In this document: one piece after another, positions 46,383 through 55,489 of the stretch
Numbering within the stretch: the stretch's first letter is position 1
Layout: each line of letters starts with the position of its first letter
Assembly: GCF_001463885.1 (NCBI RefSeq)
Contig: NZ_BBWQ01000018.1
Span: 310,001 to 374,000, forward strand
Direction: 5' to 3'
DNA length: 64,000 nt
Origin: Aureimonas altamirensis
GTDB taxonomy: Bacteria; Pseudomonadota; Alphaproteobacteria; Rhizobiales; Rhizobiaceae
Position numbers and translations under genes: made by a program
The notes under the pieces: generated by a model
What the model was told of the DNA's origin: nothing
The model's database searches: none
The model's input: only the letters and a program-made list of their open reading frames with translations

Positions 46383-47234
46383 CGTCTCTTCGGGAGATTC
46401 CTCCTGTGGGGAGTGTCCACATTCGAGTGCACGTCCGCGTACATCGTGGGCCTTTTCCCGCCAGGTTTCGAGAACATCGTAAAGTTGCCCCACCGTGCCT
46501 TGCGCGCCCCACAGGGCAAGAAGCGGCGCTTCGATGCGACGATCGCCGTCGGCGCGATCATGGTCGAGGTCGATGGTCGAGGCGGCTCGATAATCCTCGC
46601 AGATGGCGTGGCGTGTGGCCGGGTTCCGGTAGCAGCGGAGGTACTCGGCAAAGAGCGCCTCGCTTGTCGCGCCAGGCACCTTGATCTGGCCGGTGATGTG
46701 GCGCCTGAGAAAGAATTCGGGGTCGGCCGCGATCATGCGTTCCGGCAATGGCGCCGGCTGAATGAGGAAAAACCACCAGAAATAGCGCGTCGCGAACTCT
46801 TGGTTCGTGCGTTCGTACATGGTCAAAGTCGGCGCGATGTCGAAGACGGCGATCCGTTGAACGGCGTCCGGATAATCGAGCGCCATCCGATGCGCCACGC
46901 GCCCGCCGCGGTCGTGGCCGACAAGGTCGAAGCGGGGAAAGCCGAGCGCGCGCATCACTTCGATCTGGTCGGCCGCCATGGATCGCTTGCTGTAATTAAC
47001 GTGACGCTCACCGCCCTCGGGCTTGCTGGAATCTCCGTAGCCGCGCAGGTCCGGCAATATGACGGTGAAGCGCTCGGCCAGGCGAGACGCAATCTTGTGC
47101 CAGGTCAGGTGTGTCTGCGGATGGCCATGCAGCATGAGAAGCGGCGGTCCACTGCCGCCGATGGCCAGGTGGATGCACGCGCCCGTGGTCTCGATATCCC
47201 TTGTCTCGAAGCCGGGCAGAAATTCGTGGGTCAT
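46356..47234 (-). CDS. Alpha/beta-hydrolase (haloacetate dehalogenase/epoxide hydrolase-like)
   Basis: The 292-residue hydrolase has the oxyanion motif HGHPQTHLTWH, DLRGYGDSSKP, the nucleophile Asp in VGHDRGGRVAHR and a late His in ECGHSPQEESPEE. The Asp nucleophile and the RGGR that follows it are as in fluoroacetate dehalogenases. The halide-binding His-Trp pair of true dehalogenases reads Trp-Trp here (RYFWWFFLIQPAPLPE), so the substrate may differ. The ATG at 47234 gives the family N-terminus; the open frame extends 55 codons upstream without homology. An AraC gene lies just upstream on the same strand. Confidence 0.85.
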   Translation of the reverse strand: MTHEFLPGFETRDIETTGACIHLAIGGSGPPLLMLHGHPQTHLTWHKIASRLAERFTVILPDLRGYGDSSKPEGGERHVNYSKRSMAADQIEVMRALGFPRFDLVGHDRGGRVAHRMALDYPDAVQRIAVFDIAPTLTMYERTNQEFATRYFWWFFLIQPAPLPERMIAADPEFFLRRHITGQIKVPGATSEALFAEYLRCYRNPATRHAICEDYRAASTIDLDHDRADGDRRIEAPLLALWGAQGTVGQLYDVLETWREKAHDVRGRALECGHSPQEESPEETLRELFAFL

Positions 47235-47289
47235 GATGATACGCCGATTTCCATTCTGGTAAGACAAGGGCGGGCAACGGGAATGCCCG

Positions 47290-48171
47290 TCACGGACCGG
47301 CTTCGGCGAGCGACTGCAGGAGGTTCGCGTCGCGACGGGGTGGTGCGCCGAACAGCTTCTTGTACTCGCGCGAGAATTGGGATGCACTCTCGTATCCAAC
47401 CGCGTAGCCGACGATAGCAGCCTCCGCCTGCTGCGTGACGAGATGCCGGCGTGCCTCGTGCAGCCGAATATGCTTCTGATATTGCAACGGACTTACGCCG
47501 GTCACCGCCTTGAAACGGCGATGAAAGACCGACACGCTCATTCCGGCCACCCGCGCCATGGCGTCGATGCTCAGGTGCTCGGCATAATTCTGGCGAACAA
47601 AGGCCATGGCCCGGCGGATATGGGATAGCCGCGTATCCGCGCCGGCGATCTGGCGAATTAAAGGGCCATGCGGCCCCATCAACAGCCGATACATCAGCTC
47701 ACGTTCCAGGTTGGCGGCGAGGATGGGGATCTCGTCGGGGCGGTCGAGCAGGCCGGCGAGCCGGCGCCACGCATCGAGCAGATCAGGCCCCGCCTTGGCG
47801 ACACCGAAGCCAGAACCGATGGCAGGCTCGGCAAATCTGTTCATGTCGAGCAGGATCGTGGAGATCACGGCCGGGTCGATATACAGGTTGAACGCCAGAT
47901 ATGGCTCGTCCGTCGAGGCTTCGCAAACCTGCCCCATGGCGGTCAACTCGGCGGCCACCACCATGCATTCGCTGGGGCCATATTCAAGCACGCTGTTGCC
48001 GATCATGGTGCGCTTGCGGCCCTGCAGCACAAGGCAGACCACGGGCTCATAGATCAGCCCGGCGGCGTCGGTGGGGTTGTCGATGCAGTATATGTGAAGC
48101 CTCGGCATGGCCGGGTTGGGCGCGCCCGCGTAGCGCAGGGCGATGGCACGGATATCGTTCAAAACTGTCAT
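47290..48171 (-). CDS. AraC family regulator (AraC_N type)
   Basis: The 293-residue protein has the AraC_N ligand-binding domain (IYEPVVCLVLQGRKRTMIGN, typical of the subgroup that controls aldo/keto reductase and alcohol genes) and a C-terminal double HTH (MARVAGMSVSVFHRRFKAVTGVSPLQYQKHIRLHEARR). The ATG at 48171 gives the usual start; an upstream extension of 40 codons is unconserved. It is divergent from the aldo/keto reductase gene, its likely target, and also lies upstream of the hydrolase gene on its own strand. Confidence 0.88.
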   Translation of the reverse strand: MTVLNDIRAIALRYAGAPNPAMPRLHIYCIDNPTDAAGLIYEPVVCLVLQGRKRTMIGNSVLEYGPSECMVVAAELTAMGQVCEASTDEPYLAFNLYIDPAVISTILLDMNRFAEPAIGSGFGVAKAGPDLLDAWRRLAGLLDRPDEIPILAANLERELMYRLLMGPHGPLIRQIAGADTRLSHIRRAMAFVRQNYAEHLSIDAMARVAGMSVSVFHRRFKAVTGVSPLQYQKHIRLHEARRHLVTQQAEAAIVGYAVGYESASQFSREYKKLFGAPPRRDANLLQSLAEAGP

Positions 48172-48293
48172 GCGTGCATCCCACAGGTCTTGGGACACAG
48201 GGTCAAGCCATCGGCAGGATCGGGCAATCATTCGAGACCATCGGACATCCGGACATGTGGTGACGTGCCTACGTTTTACCGGCACACGCATGA

Positions 48294-49280
<987 letters not shown>

Positions 49281-49281
49281 C

Positions 49282-49382
49282 CATGATGGGTGGCTGGCCT
49301 TGCCGGCCACCCATGATGCCCAGCGATAGGGTCCCACATACGGCAATGTCCGCCTGACGCCGCTTCGCGTCCGTCAGGCGGA
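49282..49382 (+). terminator. Two tandem hairpins after the aldo/keto reductase gene
   Basis: The first repeat (49282-49318) pairs ATGGGTGGC with GCCACCCAT directly after the stop. The second (49349-49382) pairs TCCGCCTGACG with CGTCAGGCGGA, an 11-bp perfect stem. A run of six T lies 20 bases further on at 49402-49407. Together they probably insulate the reductase gene from the ABC operon. Confidence 0.55.
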
Positions 49383-49504
49383 TATCCCGTCTCCCCGGCT
49401 CTTTTTTACTCGCGTCCAATATCCTGACTATTTGCCTCTTGTTTAAGCTGTGGCGCCGCATTAGGAGAGTTGCCGTTTCCGCCGTTGCGAACTGGAGCGA
49501 TCCC

Positions 49505-50515
49505 TTGCCGAGACTGAGTGTTGTGGTGCCGGTTACCCTGGCGACGATTGTCTTCTGTGCGCCCGCGAGCGCCGAGCCGACCAAGTACCCGCTGACGATC
49601 GAGAACTGCGGGCGGGAGATCACATTCGACAAGGCGCCCGAGCGCACCGTCGCTCTCGGCCAGAACAGCGCCGAGGTGCTGTATCTGCTTGGCCTGGAAG
49701 ACCGCATGGTCGGCACGGCCTTTTGGCCGAACCGCGTCCTGCCCTCTCTCAAAGAGGCCGACGACAAGGTGGAAACACTGTCGGTGGAGTTCCCTTCGAT
49801 GGAATCGGTGCTTGCCAAGGAGCCCGATTTCGTGACCGCCATGCTGGTGACGCTGATGGGGCCCGACAGCAAGGTTGCCAAGCGCGATGACTTCGAGGCG
49901 CTCGGCATTCCGACCTACCTTTCGCCCAGCGCCTGCACGGTGGAAGAGGACGCCAAGGACGTATACGGCCGGCGCGCCGAGCTTTGGAACATGGATCTTC
50001 TCTACAAGGAGATCGAGGACATGGCGAAGATCTTCGACGTCGCCGATCGCGGCGAAGAGGTCGTAGCCGATTTCAAGGCCCGGGAAGCCGCCCTTCGCAG
50101 CGAGTTCGCCAAGCGCGAGGATCTGACCTTCCTGTTCTGGTTCTCCAGCCCCTCCACCGCCGACGACGCATACCTTGCCGGCGGCAACGGGCCTTCGGCC
50201 TACATCGCCGACATTCTGGGTGGTTCCAACGCGGTCACCACCACCAGCGAATGGCCGACGCTCGGCTGGGAGGGCATCATCGCCGCCGATCCCACCGTCA
50301 TCGTCGCAACCCAGGTGGACCGCAAGCGCTGGGCGCTTGACGAGGCCGACGCCAAGATCGCCTATCTGACCACCGACCCGACCGTGAGCCAGATGCGTGC
50401 CGTGCGCGACGGCCATATCTTCACCATGAGCGGCGCGGCCACCAATGCCAGCATCCAGACGCTCTACGGCGCCGAGCAGTTGGCCGAGCAACTTCGGACC
50501 AGCGACCTGAAGTGA
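49505..50515 (+). CDS. BtuF/FecB-type ABC substrate-binding protein
   Basis: This class III periplasmic receptor carries an N-terminal signal (SVVVPVTLATIVFCAPASAE) and a two-lobe Peripla_BP_2 domain (APERTVALGQNSAEVLYLLGLEDRMVG; GWEGIIAADPTVIVATQ). Such proteins bind ferric siderophores, haem or cobalamin. Features such as IENCGREITFDKAPER and PTYLSPSAC are like the group sometimes annotated as F420-0 or iron importers, so the ligand is open. I prefer the TTG at 49505, behind GGAGCG; a TTG at 49439 would place 22 more residues before the signal. It begins a three-gene importer operon. Confidence 0.85.
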   Translation: MPRLSVVVPVTLATIVFCAPASAEPTKYPLTIENCGREITFDKAPERTVALGQNSAEVLYLLGLEDRMVGTAFWPNRVLPSLKEADDKVETLSVEFPSMESVLAKEPDFVTAMLVTLMGPDSKVAKRDDFEALGIPTYLSPSACTVEEDAKDVYGRRAELWNMDLLYKEIEDMAKIFDVADRGEEVVADFKAREAALRSEFAKREDLTFLFWFSSPSTADDAYLAGGNGPSAYIADILGGSNAVTTTSEWPTLGWEGIIAADPTVIVATQVDRKRWALDEADAKIAYLTTDPTVSQMRAVRDGHIFTMSGAATNASIQTLYGAEQLAEQLRTSDLK

Positions 50516-51555
50516 TGGCCGAGGCGGGACATTCGTGGGAACGGCCGGGGCGCCTCGCGGCGGTTCTTGCCCTTGTTCTCCTGACGCTTGCTTTTGCGAT
50601 CGCGCTTGCAACCGCGATCGGCGATTTCAACATCGGCCTCGGCACGGTGGTTCTTGCCGTCACCAACCGACTGGGGCTGACCGCTGTCGAGATCAGCCGG
50701 TTGCAGGAAAGCGTGGTCTGGAACCTGCGGCTTAGCCGCGCCATCGTGGCCGCGCTGGCCGGCGCGGGGCTGGCGCTCTGCGGCGCCATTCTGCAGGCGC
50801 TTCTGCGCAATCCGCTTGCCGAGCCATTTGTACTGGGTGTCTCGGCCGGTGCCTCTACCGGCGCCGTCTGCGTGATCGTTCTGGGTATCGGGGCCGGCAG
50901 CCTGACCCTCTCGCTGGGCGCCTTCGCGGGCGCATTTGCTGCCTTCGCCCTGGTGGCACTTCTGTCCAATGGGGCAACCAGCGGGCCGAACCATACGATC
51001 CTTGCCGGCGTTGCCACCGCCCAGCTCTTCAATGCGCTGACCTCTTACATCGTCACCACTTCGGGAAATGCGCAGCAGGCGCGCGATGTCATGTTCTGGC
51101 TGCTCGGCAGCTTCGGCGGCGTGCGCTGGCCCGATGTGCAGTTGCTTCTGGCTGTGGTGGCGGTGGGCCTCATTGTCTGCCTCTTGATGGCGCGGGCGCT
51201 CGACGCTTTCACTTTCGGCGACGAGGACGCCGCCTCGCTCGGCGTGCCGGTCGGCCGCATCCGCCTCATCCTGTTTGCCGTAACCGCTCTTGTCACCGCC
51301 ACCATCGTCAGCATGGTGGGCGCCATCGGCTTCGTTGGCCTCGTCGTGCCGCATGCGGCCCGCTACGTTGTGGGGCCGATGCATATGCGCCTTCTTCCGG
51401 CCTGCGCGGCGGTGGGCGCCGTATTCATGGTGCTCGCGGACATCGCCTCGCGTGTCGTCGCAGAGCAGCAGACGGTGCCGATCGGCGTCGTTACGGCCCT
51501 CGTCGGCGTGCCATTCTTCGCCCTTATCCTGTTCCGCTCACGGCCCCAGGCATGA
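50515..51555 (+). CDS. FecCD-family ABC permease
   Basis: The 346-residue membrane protein matches the BtuC/FecCD family, with nine to ten helices. Signature segments are LRLSRAIVAALAGAGLALCGAILQALLRNPLAEPFVLGVSAGAS, GFVGLVVPHAARYVVG and TALVGVPFFALILFR. ATG at 50515 overlaps the receptor stop by one base; a GTG one codon earlier is also possible. It imports the ligand of the preceding receptor. Confidence 0.92.
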   Translation: MAEAGHSWERPGRLAAVLALVLLTLAFAIALATAIGDFNIGLGTVVLAVTNRLGLTAVEISRLQESVVWNLRLSRAIVAALAGAGLALCGAILQALLRNPLAEPFVLGVSAGASTGAVCVIVLGIGAGSLTLSLGAFAGAFAAFALVALLSNGATSGPNHTILAGVATAQLFNALTSYIVTTSGNAQQARDVMFWLLGSFGGVRWPDVQLLLAVVAVGLIVCLLMARALDAFTFGDEDAASLGVPVGRIRLILFAVTALVTATIVSMVGAIGFVGLVVPHAARYVVGPMHMRLLPACAAVGAVFMVLADIASRVVAEQQTVPIGVVTALVGVPFFALILFRSRPQA

Positions 51556-52319
51556 CAACGATCCGTGCGGAAAACCTCGTTTGGGGCGTCGGTCGCAAGA
51601 CCATCGTGCATGGCGTGTCGTTAGACGTCGCGCGCGGCGAGACGGTGGGCCTGATCGGTCCGAACGGATCGGGGAAATCGTCGCTCCTGCGCCTTCTGGC
51701 CGGCCTGAGGGCGCCCCGCTCGGGGCTGGTGGAGCTGGAAGGGCGGAATGTCTCGCGCGTGACACGCCGCGCCCTCGCCCGGCATGTTGCTTTCGTGCAG
51801 CAGAACGCCAGCACTGACACTAATGTCAGCGTGCGCGACGTCGTGAAACTCGGCCGTACGCCGCACCGCTCGGCCCTGTCGGGGTGGTCGCAAACCGACG
51901 AAGCCGCGGTTCAAGGCGCGCTCGCGCGCGTCGAGATGACGGGGCGGCGCGATCAGTCCTGGCAGACGCTGTCCGGCGGCGAGCGCCAGCGCGTGCATAT
52001 CGCGAGGGCCTTGGCGCAGACGCCCTCCATCATGTTTCTGGATGAGCCGACCAACCATCTCGATATCCACCACCAGATCGAAATACTGCGCATGGTGCGC
52101 GATCTCGATCTCACCTCCGTGGTGGCGCTGCACGACCTGAACCTCGCCGCCATGTTCTGCGACCGCATTGCCGTGATGTGCGAGGGGCGGTTGATCGAAT
52201 GCGGCACGCCAGCCCAGGTGCTTACCCGCTCGCTTCTGCGCGAGGTGTTCCGCATCGAGACGGAGATCGGCGAGCCGGACGCCTCCGGCCGGCCCCATAT
52301 CCGCTTTCTGGCGGTGTAA
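51552..52319 (+). CDS. FecE/BtuD-type ABC ATPase
   Basis: The 255-residue ATPase has Walker A in GPNGSGKSSLLRLL, Q-loop in FVQQNAS, signature LSGGERQRVHIARAL, Walker B IMFLDEPTNHLD and the switch His in VVALHDLNLA. It starts four bases before the permease stop (ATGA overlap), completing a BtuCDF/FecBCDE-like importer. No TonB-dependent receptor, biosynthesis gene or cobalamin riboswitch is visible around it. Confidence 0.92.
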   Translation: MTTIRAENLVWGVGRKTIVHGVSLDVARGETVGLIGPNGSGKSSLLRLLAGLRAPRSGLVELEGRNVSRVTRRALARHVAFVQQNASTDTNVSVRDVVKLGRTPHRSALSGWSQTDEAAVQGALARVEMTGRRDQSWQTLSGGERQRVHIARALAQTPSIMFLDEPTNHLDIHHQIEILRMVRDLDLTSVVALHDLNLAAMFCDRIAVMCEGRLIECGTPAQVLTRSLLREVFRIETEIGEPDASGRPHIRFLAV

Positions 52320-52344
52320 TCTCCCCGTCTCAGCTAGTCGGCCA

Positions 52345-52375
52345 CCCTGTTGTACAGGGCCGGCCAAGTGGCCGG
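52345..52375. terminator. Two abutting palindromic hairpins between convergent genes
   Basis: CCCTGT-TGT-ACAGGG (52345-52359) is directly followed by CCGGCCA-AG-TGGCCGG (52360-52375). Both are perfect and lie in the 61-base gap between convergent ATPase and fmdB genes. They could act as a bidirectional terminator, though T-tracts are lacking. Confidence 0.5.
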
Positions 52376-52380
52376 TCGCT

Positions 52381-52713
52381 TCAGTGGCTGATCATCCAGG
52401 GCCGCGCCGAGGGAAATGTCTTGGCTCCGCTTGCCGTATGGACGGCCTTGCCGGATTTCGACTTGGAGCCGCAGCAGCCACAGCCTGCCGGGTGCTGGCC
52501 GGAAGAGCGGGCCGGCTCGTGCCGGCTCCGCTCGTTGGTGGCCATGGCGTTGCGCCGCCGCGAGTCCATGCCTGCCACGAAGGGCGCCGACAGGATCACC
52601 CGCCCGCTGGCCGCGCCGCAGCTTGGACAGGCGGCCGGTTCCGCCGCCCGCGCCATCGGATGAAGCGCGGAAAACGACCCGCAATCGGCGCATTCGTAAT
52701 CGTAGAACGGCAT
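52381..52713 (-). CDS. fmdB: FmdB-type zinc ribbon protein
   Basis: The 110-residue protein begins MPFYDYECADCGSF, with CxxC pairs in CADC and CPSC forming a zinc ribbon, and ends with a second small Cys cluster (CGCCGSK). FmdB of Methylophilus is encoded with formamidase and was proposed to regulate it. The gene follows fmdA after 22 bases and is the last gene of the urt-fmd operon. Whether it binds DNA or assists the enzyme is not known. Confidence 0.88.
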   Translation of the reverse strand: MPFYDYECADCGSFSALHPMARAAEPAACPSCGAASGRVILSAPFVAGMDSRRRNAMATNERSRHEPARSSGQHPAGCGCCGSKSKSGKAVHTASGAKTFPSARPWMISH

Positions 52714-52735
52714 GATGCCCGCCTTTCGTCTTCGT

Positions 52736-53968
52736 TCACAGATCCTGGGCGATCGGCATGTCGACCGAACCGTCCAGGTATTTCTGCGGGCCTGCGGCGC
52801 TGGGGCTGATGTCGAAGTCGAATATCTGGGTCGGCAGCCACAGCGTGGCGCAGCTATTGGGTATGTCGACGACGCCGGATAGATGCCCCTGCACGGGTGC
52901 GACACCCAGGATGGAATGTGCCTGTGCCGGCGAGTAGCCGAACTTGGTGAGGTAGGCGATCGCGTTCAGGCACGCCTGGCGATAGGCCACATTGGCGTCC
53001 AGGTAATGCTGGGTGCCGGCCTCGTCCACCGAGATACCCTCGAAGATAAGATAGTCGTTGTAGTTCGGCGAGATGGGCGACGGCTTGAAGATCGGGTTCT
53101 TGATTCCGTACAGCGCCATGCCATCCTTGATGATGTTGACGCGGATGTGCAGCCACGCGCCGAACATCTCGATGGCCCCGCAAAAGGTGATTTCGCCGTC
53201 TCCCTGGCTGAAATGCATGTCGCCCATCGACAGGCCCGCCCCGTCCACATAGACCGGAAAGAATATCTTGGACCCGCGCGACAGGTCCTTGATATCGCAG
53301 TTGCCGCCATGCTCGCGCGGGGGGACGGTGCGCGCGCCTTCCGCCGCCACGCGGTCGCGGTCGGCGCCGGTGAGCTTGCCCAGATGCGCCGTCGCGGCGA
53401 AGGGCGGGTTGGCCAAAGGCGGCACGCGCCCCGGATCGGTATCGATCAACGCCTGCTCGCGCGTGTTCCACTTGTCCAGAAGGCTCTTGTCCGGCAGCGT
53501 GCCGATCAGCCCGGGATGGATCAACCCGGCAAAGCCGACGCCCGGAACGTGCCGCGAGCGCGTGAACAGGCCCTCGTAGTGCCAGACGGATTTCTGCGCC
53601 AGCGGGAAGTGATCGGTCAGGAAGCCGCCGCCGTTTTTCTTGGAGAAGAAGCCGTTGAAGCCCCATTCGTGGCCCTTCAGCGTACCGGCGTCGAGAATGT
53701 CGACCACCAGCAGGTCGCCCGGTTTGGCGCCTTTAACTCCGATAGGACCCGACAGATAGTGCACCGTCGACAGGTCCACGTCGCGGATATCCTCGGCGCT
53801 GTCATCGTTCTTGATGGCGCCGCCCGTCCAGTCGACCGTCTCCACCAGGAAGTCCGCGCCGGGCTCCACCCAGACGGCGATCGGAATGTCTGGATGCCAG
53901 CGATTGTGCAGCATCTCGTTCTCGGTCGCCGGACGGGACAGGTCGACTGAAATGAGGGTATCAGGCAT
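52736..53968 (-). CDS. fmdA: Formamidase/acetamidase
   Basis: The 410-residue enzyme belongs to the FmdA/AmdA family that hydrolyses formamide and other short amides to the acid and ammonia. Recognisable stretches are WVEPGADFLVETVDWTGGAIKND, PGDLLVVDILD, GVGFAGLIHPGLIGT and HGGNCDIKDLSRGSKI. The gene lies 45 bases after urtE. Co-transcription with a urea/amide ABC importer and fmdB is the known formamide-utilisation layout (fmd genes of methylotrophs), so the importer probably carries short amides, urea or both. Confidence 0.93.
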   Translation of the reverse strand: MPDTLISVDLSRPATENEMLHNRWHPDIPIAVWVEPGADFLVETVDWTGGAIKNDDSAEDIRDVDLSTVHYLSGPIGVKGAKPGDLLVVDILDAGTLKGHEWGFNGFFSKKNGGGFLTDHFPLAQKSVWHYEGLFTRSRHVPGVGFAGLIHPGLIGTLPDKSLLDKWNTREQALIDTDPGRVPPLANPPFAATAHLGKLTGADRDRVAAEGARTVPPREHGGNCDIKDLSRGSKIFFPVYVDGAGLSMGDMHFSQGDGEITFCGAIEMFGAWLHIRVNIIKDGMALYGIKNPIFKPSPISPNYNDYLIFEGISVDEAGTQHYLDANVAYRQACLNAIAYLTKFGYSPAQAHSILGVAPVQGHLSGVVDIPNSCATLWLPTQIFDFDISPSAAGPQKYLDGSVDMPIAQDL

Positions 53969-54013
53969 GGGACGCTCCTGTTGTCGGTTTCTTCTGCGGT
54001 CTGGTCCCGTCCG

Positions 54014-54703
54014 TCATACGGACAGGTAGCGGGTGATCTGCGCCTCATCGACGGACGCCGCCGGCGTATCGTGGACGAGTTCGCCGTTCTCGATGACGAG
54101 CACGCGGTCGGCGATATCGAGGGCGAAAGAGAGGACCTGTTCGGATACGACGATGGCCAGCCCCTTTTCGTCGCGGATCCGGCGCAGGGTGCGCGCCATC
54201 TCGCGGATGATCGAAGGCTGGATGCCCTCCGTCGGCTCGTCGAGCAGCAGCACCTTCGGGCGCGATGCCAGCGCACGGGCGATGGCCAGTTGCTGCTGCT
54301 GCCCGCCCGACAGGTTGCCGCCGCGCCGGCGGCCCATTTCGGACAGAACGGGGAACAACTCATACAGATCGCCAGGCACGTCGCGCTCTCCCGTGACGGT
54401 CAAGCCGGTCTCGATGTTCTCGCGCACCGTCATGGTTGAGAAGATCATCCGGCCCTGCGGCACGTAGCCGAGGCCACTGCGCACGCGGACATGGCTTTTG
54501 GCCGAGGTCACGTCGGCACCGTCTATACCGACACGCCCTTCGCGCGTCGGGATGATGCCCATCAGCGATTTCATGAGCGTCGTCTTGCCCATGCCGTTGC
54601 GGCCCATGATGGCGACGATCTCGCCTGCGCCCACACGGAAATCCAGCCCGTGCAGCACCTCGCTCGATCCGTAGGAAACCCGCAAACCGTTTACGTCCAG
54701 CAT
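54014..54703 (-). CDS. urtE: Urea/amide ABC transporter ATPase UrtE
   Basis: The 229-residue LivF-like ATPase has Walker A MGRNGMGKTTL, signature LSGGQQQQLAIARAL and Walker B VLLLDEPTEGIQP. The GIQPSI motif after Walker B and the N-terminal LDVNGLRVSYGSSEVLHGLD are typical of UrtE. It follows urtD after 27 bases. With UrtD it powers import through the UrtB-UrtC channel. Confidence 0.92.
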   Translation of the reverse strand: MLDVNGLRVSYGSSEVLHGLDFRVGAGEIVAIMGRNGMGKTTLMKSLMGIIPTREGRVGIDGADVTSAKSHVRVRSGLGYVPQGRMIFSTMTVRENIETGLTVTGERDVPGDLYELFPVLSEMGRRRGGNLSGGQQQQLAIARALASRPKVLLLDEPTEGIQPSIIREMARTLRRIRDEKGLAIVVSEQVLSFALDIADRVLVIENGELVHDTPAASVDEAQITRYLSV

Positions 54704-54730
54704 AGTGCACCCTCCTGCCCGGTCGGCGGC

Positions 54731-55477
54731 TCAATGGCCGAGATAGACGTCCACGACCCTCGGGTCGTTCTTCACATGCTCCATCGTGCCTTCGGACAGG
54801 ACATGACCCTGGTGCAGCACGGTGACGCGGTGGGCGATGTCCTCCACGAATTTCATGTCGTGCTCGATCACGATGACCGAGCGCCCGTCGATGATGCGGT
54901 GCAGAAGCTCGGCGGTGCGCATGCGCTCGGTTACGCTCATGCCGGCCACGGGCTCATCCAGCATCAACAGATCCGGGTCCTGGATCAGCAGCATGCCGAT
55001 CTCCAGCCACTGCTTCTGCCCATGGCTCAACATGTCGGAGCGCCGGTGCAGGTGTTCTTTCAGGAAGACCGTCTCGGCGATCTCCTCGACCCGGTCGCGC
55101 ACCTCGGCATCGCGGCGGAAAGCGAGCGCCCCGAAGACCGACCAGCCGCGCGGGTAGGAAATTTCGAGATTTTCGAAGACGGTCAGGTCTTCGTAGATCG
55201 TCGGGTTCTGGAACTTGCGCCCCACGCCCGCATGGACGATCTGGTACTCCTTCATCTGCGTCAGCTCCTTGTCGCGGAAGCGGATGGAGCCGGACGTCGC
55301 CTTGGTCTTGCCGCAGATCAGGTCGAGCGCCGTGGTCTTGCCCGCCCCGTTGGGGCCGATGATCACGCGGATCTCGTTCTCGTCGACATAGAAGGACAGG
55401 TCGTTGACCGCCTTGAACCCGTCGAAGGACACGGTCAGCGCCTCTACCGAAAGCAGGAAATCGTTGGTCGTCGCCAT
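54731..55477 (-). CDS. urtD: Urea/amide ABC transporter ATPase UrtD
   Basis: The 248-residue LivG-like ATPase has Walker A GPNGAGKTTALD and Walker B LLMLDEPVAGM. The signature loop reads LSHGQKQWLEIGM, the SHGQKQWLEI form that distinguishes UrtD from branched-chain amino-acid ATPases, which read SGGQQ. It follows urtC after 12 bases. Confidence 0.93.
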   Translation of the reverse strand: MATTNDFLLSVEALTVSFDGFKAVNDLSFYVDENEIRVIIGPNGAGKTTALDLICGKTKATSGSIRFRDKELTQMKEYQIVHAGVGRKFQNPTIYEDLTVFENLEISYPRGWSVFGALAFRRDAEVRDRVEEIAETVFLKEHLHRRSDMLSHGQKQWLEIGMLLIQDPDLLMLDEPVAGMSVTERMRTAELLHRIIDGRSVIVIEHDMKFVEDIAHRVTVLHQGHVLSEGTMEHVKNDPRVVDVYLGH

Positions 55478-55489
55478 GGAAGGCGCTCC

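Noticed and set aside
49383-49504. Possible cobalamin riboswitch or Fur box before the ABC receptor gene
   Set aside because: No B12-box sequence and no convincing 19-bp Fur-type palindrome found by eye.
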